A stretch of 64,000 bases of DNA, taken from NCBI GenBank assembly GCA_000437275.1, contig FR899719.1, forward strand, positions 24,907 to 88,906, read 5' to 3'. This DNA comes from Clostridium sp. CAG:411 (GTDB taxonomy: Bacteria; Bacillota; Clostridia; Lachnospirales; Lachnospiraceae). The translations under genes and the position numbers were made by a program. Shown one piece after another: positions 51,968 to 60,909 of this stretch (position 1 is the first letter of the stretch; every line of letters begins with the position of its first letter). Below the pieces are notes generated by a model, which searched no databases, was not told where the DNA came from, and was given only the letters and a program-made list of their open reading frames with translations.

Positions 51968-53175
51968 TGGTGATTAAAAAATTTCAGGCAAAAACAGAAG
52001 AAGAGGCAATATTGCTTGCGAAAAATGAACTTGGCAAAAATGCTACAGTGATGAATATAAAAACAGTGAAACCTAAGGGGATACAGAAAATGTTTCGAAA
52101 ACCTAGTGTGGAGATTACGGCTGCGGTAGATGAGGAGCAGGACTACTCTAACGGTGAAGAAATGCTTTCCAAAATGCAGGAGATACAACGTAATATACAG
52201 GAGGCGCAGCGTTTAGAAGCAGAAAAGCAAAAAGAGGATGTTTCCCAGGAAGACAATGCAATGACAATTGAAAATAAATTGGATAATTTGCAACAAATGT
52301 TAGAAAAACAGATGTTTACAGAAGAAAAAGAAGAAGAGCAAAAGCAGAAGATTGAAAAGGAGGAAAAGCCAGTAGCTGAAAGCAAAGCAGATGCATGTAT
52401 TCGTTTAGTGCGTGAACAGTTGATTAATAATGAGGTCGAAGAAAACTATGCGGATCTTATTTTGGATGAAATTAAAAATACAATTAAAAAAGATACTGCC
52501 ATTGACCAGATTTTAGCGAGCATTTATCAGAAAATTGTATTAAAATTAGGAAAGACAAATTTAATAAAAGGTGCAGGAGAACAGACAAAGTATATCTATT
52601 TTATTGGTCCTACTGGGGTTGGTAAAACAACTACCATTGCTAAAATTGCATCAGATTTGAAGTTGCATAAAAAAGTGAAATTGGCGTTGATTACTTCGGA
52701 CACATATCGAATTGCTGCGGTGGAACAGCTTCGTACCTATGCAAATATTTTGGGGGTTCCATTAAAGGTTGTATATTCAGATGAAGAAATGAAAAAAGCC
52801 AAAGAGGAATATGCAGATTATGATGTAGTATTGATTGACACAGCGGGCCGATCACATAAAAATATGGAACAGACAGAAGATATTGAGAGATTGATCAAGG
52901 CTATTCCGGAAGAAATGCGAGATGTATATCTGGTATTGAGTGCGACGACAAAATATAAAGACTTAGTAAAAATTTCAGAAACCTATACAAAGGTTACGAA
53001 ATATAATTTGATTTTTACAAAACTTGACGAAACATGTTGTATCGGAAATATATTAAATGTTAAGATGCTTACCGGAGCTGCATTGTCTTACTCGACTTCA
53101 GGACAGACAGTCCCTGATGACATTGAAAAAATCAATCCACAAAAAATTGCGAAGCAGTTGTTGGGAGGTCAGTAA
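51967..53175 (+). CDS. flhF: Flagellar biosynthesis GTPase FlhF
   Basis: An SRP-like GTPase (402 aa) that places and numbers flagella. N-terminal basic B domain, a glutamate-rich coiled linker (about 70-135), then the NG domain with G1 GPTGVGKTTT (about 213-222), 'SDTYRIAAVEQLRTYA' and 'DTAGRSHKN'. Translationally coupled to flhA by TAATG overlap. Confidence 0.96.
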   Translation: MVIKKFQAKTEEEAILLAKNELGKNATVMNIKTVKPKGIQKMFRKPSVEITAAVDEEQDYSNGEEMLSKMQEIQRNIQEAQRLEAEKQKEDVSQEDNAMTIENKLDNLQQMLEKQMFTEEKEEEQKQKIEKEEKPVAESKADACIRLVREQLINNEVEENYADLILDEIKNTIKKDTAIDQILASIYQKIVLKLGKTNLIKGAGEQTKYIYFIGPTGVGKTTTIAKIASDLKLHKKVKLALITSDTYRIAAVEQLRTYANILGVPLKVVYSDEEMKKAKEEYADYDVVLIDTAGRSHKNMEQTEDIERLIKAIPEEMRDVYLVLSATTKYKDLVKISETYTKVTKYNLIFTKLDETCCIGNILNVKMLTGAALSYSTSGQTVPDDIEKINPQKIAKQLLGGQ

Positions 53176-53178
53176 CGT

Positions 53179-54060
53179 ATGGACCAGGCAGAACAGTTAA
53201 GAAATGTTATTAAGATGCATCAATCGGTTTCTATGACTTCCCGTGTTATTACGGTCACCAGTGGAAAGGGTGGAGTTGGAAAAACAAGCCTTTCTGTGAA
53301 CTTGGCATTGCAATTGCGAAGACAAGGAAAAAAAGTCATTATTTTGGATGCTGATTTTGGTTTGGCTAATATAGAGGTAATGATGGGGGTAAGACCAGCC
53401 GCTAATTTGGCTGATTTAATGTTTCGAGGGAAAAGGCTAAAAGATATTATTACAACTGGACCAGAAGGGGTAGGATTTATTTCGGGAGGTTCGGGGATTA
53501 AAGAGCTTGCCAGTATGACAAGAGACCAGCTTTTTTATGTAATGCAATCACTGGCAGAATTAGACAGTATTGCAGATGTGATTATTATTGATACTGGTGC
53601 AGGAATTGCAGATTCGGTGTTGGATTTTGCGGCAGCGAGTGAGGAAATCTTGCTTGTTGTGACACCAGAACCGACCTCGATAACAGATGCGTATGCATTG
53701 TTGAAAACATTGAACAATACACAGGAATTTCAATCCTCAAAAACTGAAATCAGATTAGTAGCAAACCGTGTGAAAAATCAGCAGGAGGGGCAGGAAATTT
53801 TTGATAAAGTAAGTATAGTAGCAGAAAAGTTTTTGAACATCAAATTGGAGTTTCTTGGCTACATTTACAATGATGACTGTGTATCAAAATCAATTATACA
53901 ACAAAAGCCCTTATTGATGGCGTATCCCAATTCACCAGCAGCAAAATCAATTATACGTTTTTCTGATACGTTGGGTGCAAATACGACAAATTCAGAGGCA
54001 AGTGAGAAGGGCATCAAAAAGTTTTTTACGACATTAATCCATGCAAGGATGAAAAAATAG
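53179..54060 (+). CDS. flhG: Flagellar number/placement ATPase FlhG (MinD/YlxH family)
   Basis: A 293-aa MinD-like ATPase with deviant Walker A 'GKGGVGKTS', 'ILDADFGLANIEVMMG' and 'IIDTGAG'. The N-terminal 'DQAEQLRNVI' helix matches the FlhF-activating DQAxxLR motif. The C-terminal membrane helix is not obvious. Lies 3 nt after flhF; the two act together. Confidence 0.95.
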   Translation: MDQAEQLRNVIKMHQSVSMTSRVITVTSGKGGVGKTSLSVNLALQLRRQGKKVIILDADFGLANIEVMMGVRPAANLADLMFRGKRLKDIITTGPEGVGFISGGSGIKELASMTRDQLFYVMQSLAELDSIADVIIIDTGAGIADSVLDFAAASEEILLVVTPEPTSITDAYALLKTLNNTQEFQSSKTEIRLVANRVKNQQEGQEIFDKVSIVAEKFLNIKLEFLGYIYNDDCVSKSIIQQKPLLMAYPNSPAAKSIIRFSDTLGANTTNSEASEKGIKKFFTTLIHARMKK

Positions 54061-54088
54061 TTGTTTGATTTGTACTAAGGAGGTAAGC

Positions 54089-54850
54089 ATGAGAGAACAG
54101 GTTATTAATATAGGGGACAAAGTAGAAATGTATCGAATTAGTGCTCAACTTGATGAAAATGAGGTGAGACGACAGTATATTAGTCAGTTAATTGATTATA
54201 CAGAAGATGACCAGATTAAACTGGCGATGCCAATGGAAGGCAGCCGAATGGTTCCATTGACTGTTGGTGATTTGTATGAAGTATGTTTTTATACTTCAAA
54301 TGGGTTGTTTCAGGCACAGATTGAAATTGTAGATCGCTATAAAGAAAATAATATTTTCCTATTGGTTGGTGAATTTCAATCAGATTTAGAAAAGTGCCAG
54401 AGAAGACAATATTATCGTTTGGAAAAAATCATAGATATTGATTATCGAAATTATACAAGAGAAGAAGAAATCCTGGAACGTCGTTTGCGGATGAACGATT
54501 TTGCAAATGAGGAAGCCCGACTGAGTTGTAAAAAGATTTTAAATGAAGTAAGAAGCAAATGGCTGCTTGCTACGATAACAGATATAAGTGGTGGTGGTGC
54601 TAGATTTAATTCATTTAATTTACATAAGAAGGGGGCGTTGCTTTATCTGCGTATTCCAATTAGCCAGAATGAGGACACAAAGATTTATGAATTAAAGGCA
54701 GAAGTTGTAAAAAGCGATATTTTGCCAAAGCGAACAGATTTTTATGAAACAAGAGTAAAATTTGTAGATATTGACAGAGATGAAAGAGAGCAGATTGTTC
54801 GGTTCATTTTTGAACAGGAACGAAAGATGCTTCGTAAGGGTATGTTGTAA
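54089..54850 (+). CDS. YcgR-type flagellar brake protein (PilZ domain)
   Basis: A 253-aa protein: a YcgR N-terminal domain (about 1-100) followed by a PilZ domain carrying both c-di-GMP motifs, RxxxR-like 'RRQYYR' and DxSxxG as 'DISGGG'. Long charged insertion (about 120-155) separates them. It would bind c-di-GMP and slow the motor. ATG 54089 has AAGGAGG upstream; TTG 54065 is unlikely. Inserted between flhG and cheB. Confidence 0.88.
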   Translation: MREQVINIGDKVEMYRISAQLDENEVRRQYISQLIDYTEDDQIKLAMPMEGSRMVPLTVGDLYEVCFYTSNGLFQAQIEIVDRYKENNIFLLVGEFQSDLEKCQRRQYYRLEKIIDIDYRNYTREEEILERRLRMNDFANEEARLSCKKILNEVRSKWLLATITDISGGGARFNSFNLHKKGALLYLRIPISQNEDTKIYELKAEVVKSDILPKRTDFYETRVKFVDIDRDEREQIVRFIFEQERKMLRKGML

Positions 54851-54881
54851 TTCTTCAAATACGGGAAGAGGGAGAGTTTTC

Positions 54882-55979
54882 ATGAAAAAAAATATTTTGA
54901 TTGTAGATGACTCTGCACTTATGAGAAGGGTGTTATCTGATATAATTAACAAAGATGATAGATTTTGTGTGGCAGATGTTGCAAGAAATGGTGAAACAGC
55001 ACTTGCCTTATTAAATGAAAATCCGCAGAAATATGATGCGGTACTTTTAGATTTTTTTATGCCAGATATGAATGCAGATGAGTTGTTATTACATTTGGAT
55101 CTTAGAAGGATGAAAGCAAAGGTAATTGTAATTAGTGGTATTATAAAGTCGGATGCAATGGAGATTATTCACGCTCTAGAGCATGGAGCATTTGATTTTG
55201 TTACAAAGCCAGAAAATTTTGTAATAGCAAAAGAAAAACATTTTGAAGAAAAATTATTACAATGCATCGAATTGGCGACTTCTCAAGAAGAAACGATGGG
55301 AGTAATGCAAAAAAGCACTACAGTGAAAAGACCATTAAGAAGAGAAAAGCCAATTTCAATAAATTCAATTACGAAAGGAAACGGAAAGGGGAGTGTTCGA
55401 GGGGGAAAGTTAATTGCTTTGGCGTGTTCAACTGGTGGACCAAAGGCATTGCATCAAGTGATACCAAAATTACCACCTAATTTAGCCGCACCGATGATTG
55501 TTGTCCAGCATATGCCAAAAGGATTTACAAAATCTTTAGCAGAGCGCTTGGATGAAATGAGTCAGTTACATGTGAAGGAAGCTGAAGATGGGGATGTTTT
55601 GAGTAAAGGAACTGTGTATATTGCAAAAGGTGGTTCCCAATTACGAGTTGACAGCAAAGGCGGAAAAAAGATTTTAAGGGTTACAGAGGAAGCTGCAAGA
55701 AATGGGTTAAAACCTTGTGCAGATATTATGTATGAATCACTGGTAGAAAGTGATTATGAGGAAATTGTCTGTGTTGTTCTTACCGGAATGGGTGGAGATG
55801 GCACAGAGGGTATTAGACAACTTAGCAAAAAGAACAATATTTATTCCATAACGCAGACTGCGGATACATGTACGGTATATGGAATGCCAAAAGTATTTTA
55901 TCAGAGTGGATTAGCAGATGAGATATTACCGTTACAAGATATTGCAGATGCGATTAGGAAGCATGTGGGGGTGCAGTAA
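54882..55979 (+). CDS. cheB: Chemotaxis protein-glutamate methylesterase CheB
   Basis: CheB demethylates and deamidates chemoreceptors. A receiver domain (acid pocket D9/D10, site D57) is joined by a linker to the methylesterase with Ser in 'LACSTGGPKAL', His in 'VVQHMPKGFT' and Asp in 'MGGDGTEG'. 365 aa from ATG 54882, which has a GGGAAGAGGGAG site. The frame remains open upstream to 54771, inside the PilZ gene, but that start has no support. Confidence 0.96.
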   Translation: MKKNILIVDDSALMRRVLSDIINKDDRFCVADVARNGETALALLNENPQKYDAVLLDFFMPDMNADELLLHLDLRRMKAKVIVISGIIKSDAMEIIHALEHGAFDFVTKPENFVIAKEKHFEEKLLQCIELATSQEETMGVMQKSTTVKRPLRREKPISINSITKGNGKGSVRGGKLIALACSTGGPKALHQVIPKLPPNLAAPMIVVQHMPKGFTKSLAERLDEMSQLHVKEAEDGDVLSKGTVYIAKGGSQLRVDSKGGKKILRVTEEAARNGLKPCADIMYESLVESDYEEIVCVVLTGMGGDGTEGIRQLSKKNNIYSITQTADTCTVYGMPKVFYQSGLADEILPLQDIADAIRKHVGVQ

Positions 55980-55980
55980 G

Positions 55981-58083
55981 ATGGATGTAAGTCAGTATTT
56001 AGAGATTTTTATCGATGAAACAAAGGAACATTTGCAGAATTTAAGTGATCAGTTGATGATTTTGGAACGAGAACCAGATAATACAGATACCATTAATGAA
56101 ATTTTCCGTGCAGCACATTCATTAAAAGGTATGGCTGGAACTATGGGATATAAAAAAATGCAACGTTTGACTCACGATATGGAAAATGTATTTTCAGAAA
56201 TCCGTAATGGGACAATCAAGGTGCAGCCAGCAATGGTAGATGTATTATTCCGTGGTTTGGATGCCTTAGAGGGCTATTTGGATGTTATCATTAATTCCGG
56301 TGATGAGGGTGATGAAGAAAATGATGATATTATCAACGATTTGAATTCATTCTTAAATGGTGGAAGTGGTGACCAAGCTGCTGCAGCTACTAAAAAAGAA
56401 GAAAAGACAGAAAAGAAAGAGACTGCTTCTACTGCCTCTGATGATGATTCGGTATTTAAAAATATGCAGGTTGCAGATTTTGAACAGCATGCGATTCAAA
56501 AGGCAAAAGATGAAGGACAAAATATTTATGGAATTCGTGTTGTGATAGACGAAAATTGTATTTTGAAGGCTGCAAGAGCATTTTTAGTATTTAAAGCATT
56601 AGAAGATATTGGTGATGTAATCAAATCAATTCCAGATGTACAGGATATTGAAGATGAAAAGTTCGAACAGGACTTTACTGTATTGATTATTACTAAGGAA
56701 GATATTGAGGCTGTAAAGAGTACAGTGTTAAGTATTTCCGAAATCTCAAAAGCAATAGTTGAAGTATTTGATTTAGATTTAACAGTGGAGCAAAATATTG
56801 AAAAATCAGATGCAGCTACTACAACACAGACTGCAACTGCAAAGAGTGGTACAGCAACAGCGACTGCACCAGCTAAAAAGGCAAAGACAAACGAAAAGAA
56901 AACAGGAGGAAAGCCTGTTGTCAATCGTTCTGTCCGTGTAGATATTGAAAAATTAGATGTGTTAATGAACTTAGTTAGTGAGTTGATTATTGCAAAGAAT
57001 GGTTTAGTATCTTTAAACGCTGGAGGAAGTCGAGAAGCTGGAAAGAGCAATAGTAATTTTAATGAACAGATTGAATATCTGGAACGAGTTACAACAAATC
57101 TTCATGAGTCAGTTATGAAAGTTCGTATGATGCCAATTGAAAGTGTTGTTAATAAATTCCCACGTATGATTCGTGACTTATCTAAAAAGTTGGATAAAAA
57201 GATGGAATTATATATGACAGGTGAAGAGACAGAATTGGACCGTACAGTTATTGACGAAATTGGAGACCCATTGATGCATTTACTTCGTAACTCTGCTGAC
57301 CATGGTTTGGAGAGCAATGAGGAACGTGTAAAGGCAGGTAAGCCTGAAGTTGGTTCTATTTTCTTAGATGCTTATCAGGATGGAAATAATGTTGTAATTG
57401 AAGTACGTGATGATGGTGCTGGTATTGACTTAGAAAAAGTTAAGAGAAAGGCCATCGAAAAAGGAAACATTACAGAAGAACAGGCAGAGACCATGACTGA
57501 CAATGATTTGATTGCATTGTTATTTAAGCCAAGCTTTTCTACCGCAGATAAGGTTACAGATGTATCTGGCCGAGGTGTTGGCCTAGATGTTGTAAAGAGT
57601 AAGATTGAGGGACTTGGTGGAGACATTGAGTGTAAGACTGTAAGAGGAGAAGGAAGTACATTTACAATTCGACTTCCATTAACATTAGCAATTATTACTG
57701 CATTAATGGTTGAATTAGGGGATGAAAAATATGCAATTCCTTTGGGCAGCATTCAAACAATCGAAGATATTCCTTGCTCTGACATAAAATATGTACAGTC
57801 TAGTGAGGTAATCAATCTGAGAGGTACTGTTATTCCATTGATTCGTCTGGACAGCATTCTTGATGTAGAACCAAGAGCAGAGCAACCAGAAAGTCTGACG
57901 GTTGTTATCGTTGCAAAGGGTGAAAAGTTAGCAGGTCTTGTAGTAGATAACTTAATCGGACAGCAGGAAATTGTTATTAAATCAATCGGAAAATACATTA
58001 ATAACAATAAGATTATCAGTGGTGCTACAATACTTGGTGATGGTGAAGTTGCATTGATTATTGATGCAAATACGTTAGTCTAA
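55981..58083 (+). CDS. cheA: Chemotaxis histidine kinase CheA
   Basis: CheA (700 aa) has P1 Hpt with H46 in 'FRAAHSLKGMAGTMG', P2 CheY/CheB docking domain (about 165-270), P3 dimerisation, P4 kinase ('LLRNSADHGLE', 'DDGAGID', 'GRGVGLDVV') and P5 CheW-like domain. Ala/Lys/Thr-rich linkers flank P2. ATG 55981 is 1 nt after the cheB stop; GTGGGGGTG lies upstream. Confidence 0.97.
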   Translation: MDVSQYLEIFIDETKEHLQNLSDQLMILEREPDNTDTINEIFRAAHSLKGMAGTMGYKKMQRLTHDMENVFSEIRNGTIKVQPAMVDVLFRGLDALEGYLDVIINSGDEGDEENDDIINDLNSFLNGGSGDQAAAATKKEEKTEKKETASTASDDDSVFKNMQVADFEQHAIQKAKDEGQNIYGIRVVIDENCILKAARAFLVFKALEDIGDVIKSIPDVQDIEDEKFEQDFTVLIITKEDIEAVKSTVLSISEISKAIVEVFDLDLTVEQNIEKSDAATTTQTATAKSGTATATAPAKKAKTNEKKTGGKPVVNRSVRVDIEKLDVLMNLVSELIIAKNGLVSLNAGGSREAGKSNSNFNEQIEYLERVTTNLHESVMKVRMMPIESVVNKFPRMIRDLSKKLDKKMELYMTGEETELDRTVIDEIGDPLMHLLRNSADHGLESNEERVKAGKPEVGSIFLDAYQDGNNVVIEVRDDGAGIDLEKVKRKAIEKGNITEEQAETMTDNDLIALLFKPSFSTADKVTDVSGRGVGLDVVKSKIEGLGGDIECKTVRGEGSTFTIRLPLTLAIITALMVELGDEKYAIPLGSIQTIEDIPCSDIKYVQSSEVINLRGTVIPLIRLDSILDVEPRAEQPESLTVVIVAKGEKLAGLVVDNLIGQQEIVIKSIGKYINNNKIISGATILGDGEVALIIDANTLV

Positions 58084-58096
58084 GGGGGTCATGAAT

Positions 58097-58594
58097 ATGG
58101 AAACAGCAAATAAGAATGAACTAAATACAGCAGTTTCTTCTGAGGGAAAACAGTACATAGTTGTAAAATTGGGAAATGAGCAGTATGGTATTGATATTCA
58201 ATATGTAGATAATATTGTGCGTATGCAGAATATTACAAGAGTACCTAAAGCACAGCCATATTTTAAGGGTGTTATAAATTTACGTGGTGAAATAATTCCA
58301 GTTATGAGTTTACGATTAAAATTTGGATTAGAGGCAGACGAATTTACCAGTGCTACAAGAATTATCATTATTAAATTAGAAGCACAGGCAACGATTGGTA
58401 TTATTGTTGATGAAGTAAAAGAAGTAATAACTTTAAACGAAGAAGAAGTAGAGAAGCCTAGCTACAATGAGAGTGATGAAAAGTCAACATTTTTATATGG
58501 AGTTGGAAAGCATGGCGGAAGTTTAATTTCTCTATTAAATATTGCTGGTGTAATTATAGAAAAGGAAAAAGATAAAGAGAAAGCAAATGCGTAA
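58097..58594 (+). CDS. cheW: Chemotaxis coupling protein CheW
   Basis: A 165-aa CheW fold linking receptors to CheA ('YIVVKLGNEQYGIDIQYVDNIV', 'YFKGVINLRGEIIPVMSLRLKFGL', 'TIGIIVDEVKEVI'). ATG 58097 is favoured since AAGGGGG (58082-58088) is 8 nt away but only 2 from ATG 58091. C-terminal tail is Lys/Glu-rich. Confidence 0.95.
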   Translation: METANKNELNTAVSSEGKQYIVVKLGNEQYGIDIQYVDNIVRMQNITRVPKAQPYFKGVINLRGEIIPVMSLRLKFGLEADEFTSATRIIIIKLEAQATIGIIVDEVKEVITLNEEEVEKPSYNESDEKSTFLYGVGKHGGSLISLLNIAGVIIEKEKDKEKANA

Positions 58595-58608
58595 ATGGGG
58601 TGATGGAT

Positions 58609-59238
58609 ATGTCAACTCAGAAAAATTTTGAAGGGTTGAATGATATGAATGGAATGTCCTATGACGTTTTGCGTGAAGTTGGTAATATAGGTGCGGGCAA
58701 TGCTACAACAGCATTGTCCCAACTTATACATTCTAAGATTGATATGACAGTTCCCAAGGTTGAATTGTTAGACTTCCCAGAATTGTCAGATGTTGTGGGA
58801 TCAGCGGAAAAGACAGTTGTTGGTATATTGTTAAATTTGACTGGTGATGTGAGTGGAATGATGATGTTTATGATAGATTATTCTGCTGCGCGTCATTTAG
58901 TGAATAGACTAATGGGAGAAAATGCGTCCACCACAGATGGATTTTCTGAGATGGATTTGTCTGCATTAAAAGAAATTGGCAATATAATTGCGGGTGCGTA
59001 TTTATCGGCACTTTCTTCATTGACTAATTTGAAAATCGTTGAATCTATTCCTTATATGGCAATAGATATGGCTGGGGCAATTTTGAGTGTTCCAGCGATT
59101 GCATTTGGGGAATTAGGAGATAAAGCATTGTTGATTGAGTCAGAGTTTAATGAAACAGACTATTCTGTAAATGGTTTCTTTATTTTGATTCCAACAGAGG
59201 AATCATATGAAAAGATTTTATCTTCTTTGGGAATGTAG
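58609..59238 (+). CDS. cheC: CheY-P phosphatase CheC
   Basis: A 209-aa phosphatase with two pseudo-symmetric active helices: 'LREVGNIGAGNATTALS' and 'LKEIGNIIAGAYLSALSSL' (E-x2-N pattern in both). Acts with CheD in adaptation. ATG 58609 has GGGGTG 6 nt upstream; GTG 58600 and ATG 58603 are alternatives. Confidence 0.95.
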   Translation: MSTQKNFEGLNDMNGMSYDVLREVGNIGAGNATTALSQLIHSKIDMTVPKVELLDFPELSDVVGSAEKTVVGILLNLTGDVSGMMMFMIDYSAARHLVNRLMGENASTTDGFSEMDLSALKEIGNIIAGAYLSALSSLTNLKIVESIPYMAIDMAGAILSVPAIAFGELGDKALLIESEFNETDYSVNGFFILIPTEESYEKILSSLGM

Positions 59239-59248
59239 GTGAGTGATA

Positions 59249-59734
59249 GTGGGGAATATGATTAGAGTTGGAATGGCAGATTTGAATATTTGCTCATCTC
59301 CCGATGCAATAACAACTCTTGGTCTGGGGTCCTGTGTTGGAATTGTTTTATATGATGCTACTTTAAAATTGGCAGGACTGGCACATATAATGCTGCCAGA
59401 TAGTACACAGATTAGGAGCAATTCTAATGTTGCTAAATTTGCAGATACAGGAATCGATGCATTGATTCAATTGATGGAAAAAAATGGTGCACAAAAGCGA
59501 CGTTTGATAGCTAAAATTGCGGGCGGAGCGCAAATGTTTGCGTTTTCTTCTGAAAACTCTATGTTGTGTGTTGGAAAAAGAAATGTTGAGGCAACAAAAA
59601 AGAAATTAGAAAGTTTAGGTATTAAGATTATAGCGGAAGATACAGGGGATTCTTATGGACGAACAATCGAGTTTTATCCAGAAACAGGAGAACTTTTAAT
59701 AAAGACAGTTGGAAAAACACAAAAAATAATATAG
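59249..59734 (+). CDS. cheD: Chemoreceptor glutamine deamidase CheD
   Basis: CheD deamidates receptors and binds CheC. The catalytic Cys (LGSCVGIVLYD), His (GLAHIMLPDS) and the 'AKIAGGAQMF' motif are intact. Start GTG 59249 has AGGTGAG 5 nt upstream; ATG 59258, giving 'MIRVGMADLNI', is a close alternative. Length 161 aa. Confidence 0.94.
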   Translation: MGNMIRVGMADLNICSSPDAITTLGLGSCVGIVLYDATLKLAGLAHIMLPDSTQIRSNSNVAKFADTGIDALIQLMEKNGAQKRRLIAKIAGGAQMFAFSSENSMLCVGKRNVEATKKKLESLGIKIIAEDTGDSYGRTIEFYPETGELLIKTVGKTQKII

Positions 59735-59770
59735 AATAGAATTGTTCAGAAAAATAGAGGAGCGATAAGG

Positions 59771-60088
59771 ATGAAAATTCGGTTTATACCTGCTGGGGTA
59801 ACGTTATTAGCAGGAGCCATAACCTGTTTGATTTGTCTAATGCGTGATTATGATGTTACATATAGTTTGGAAGTGCTGTTAGTGGTGCTGATTATATTTG
59901 CGTTGATTGGTATGAAAGCACAACGTGTCATCATCAATGTTATGCGTGAGCAAAAGATGCAGGAAGAAGAAGAGATTCGTATGGCAGAATGGAAAGAGAC
60001 AGAAAGATTACGACAGTTAGAGGAAGAACAGGCAACAGAGGATGACTTGGAAGAAAAGGACGAGTTGGAGGAAGAAGAGGAGTCATAA
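59771..60088 (+). CDS. Small membrane protein between cheD and sigD, unknown
   Basis: A 105-aa protein with two membrane helices (about 4-24 and 31-48), then a cytoplasmic charged coil ending in an Asp/Glu-rich tail. No family recognised with certainty. AGGAGCG and AAGG precede the ATG. Co-directional spacing suggests it belongs to the fla/che transcript. Confidence 0.7.
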   Translation: MKIRFIPAGVTLLAGAITCLICLMRDYDVTYSLEVLLVVLIIFALIGMKAQRVIINVMREQKMQEEEEIRMAEWKETERLRQLEEEQATEDDLEEKDELEEEEES

Positions 60089-60121
60089 TGAAGGAACATC
60101 CAATTCGTATGGAGGAAATAC

Positions 60122-60883
60122 ATGAACGAAGAGAGTAGAAATAAATTGTGGGAAGAATATGCCAAAGAACATTCTCCACAAATTAGGGAACAGATTATAA
60201 TTGAATATGCAAATTTGGTTAAAATTGTGGCAGGTAGATTGAGCATGTATTTGGGATATACTGTAGAATATGATGATTTAGTAGGCTATGGTACATTCGG
60301 ATTGATTGATGCGATTGATAAATTTGATTTATTAAAAGGTGTAAAGTTTGAGACGTATGCAAGTTTGCGGATTCGAGGGGCTATTTTGGATCAGATCCGA
60401 AAAATGGACTGGATACCAAGAACATTACGTCAGAAGCAAAAAAAGATTGATCAGGCTTATCAAAAATTGGAGTTAGAACATGGAAGAGCAGGCACAGATG
60501 AGGAAGTTGCTGAAGAGATAGGAATTACGGCAGATGAGCTTGCAAATTGGCAAAGTCAGACTAAGGTTACGAATTTAATTTCATTAGATGAATTTTTAGA
60601 ACAGGGGGCAGAGGTTCGAGTAGATACAGATGCTAGTTCTCATTTCGAACAACCTGAAAGAGTAATGGAACGAGAAGAAATGAAAGAAGTTCTGATACAA
60701 ACCTTAGAAAAATTAACAGAGAATGAAAAGAAAGTGATTACATTATATTATTATGAGGACCTGACATTAAAGGAAATCAGTCATATTTTAGAGGTTTCTG
60801 AGTCTAGAGTTTCACAGCTTCATACAAAAGCATTGCAAAAAATGAGACAGAAACTGGGAAGTAATATGGAAATGTTTTGGTAG
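60122..60883 (+). CDS. sigD: Flagellar/motility RNA polymerase sigma factor SigD (FliA)
   Basis: A sigma-28 family factor (253 aa). Region 2 'YDDLVGYGTFGLIDAIDKFD' and 'YASLRIRGAILDQIRKMDW', region 3 'IPRTLRQKQKKIDQAY', region 4 'LTENEKKVITLYYYEDLTLKEISHILEVSESRVSQLHTKAL'. It directs late flagellar genes (flagellin, receptors), none of which are in this window. ATGGAGGAAATAC lies before the ATG. Confidence 0.96.
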   Translation: MNEESRNKLWEEYAKEHSPQIREQIIIEYANLVKIVAGRLSMYLGYTVEYDDLVGYGTFGLIDAIDKFDLLKGVKFETYASLRIRGAILDQIRKMDWIPRTLRQKQKKIDQAYQKLELEHGRAGTDEEVAEEIGITADELANWQSQTKVTNLISLDEFLEQGAEVRVDTDASSHFEQPERVMEREEMKEVLIQTLEKLTENEKKVITLYYYEDLTLKEISHILEVSESRVSQLHTKALQKMRQKLGSNMEMFW

Positions 60884-60909
60884 GTAATAAGTGATGAGGG
60901 GGTGGGAAA

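Noticed and set aside
54771..54881. Extended N-terminus of CheB starting inside the PilZ gene
   Set aside because: ATG 54882 has a good ribosome site and begins exactly at the receiver domain.
55918..55980. Extended N-terminus of CheA inside cheB
   Set aside because: ATG 55981 gives the normal Hpt start; the upstream part is coding for the end of CheB.
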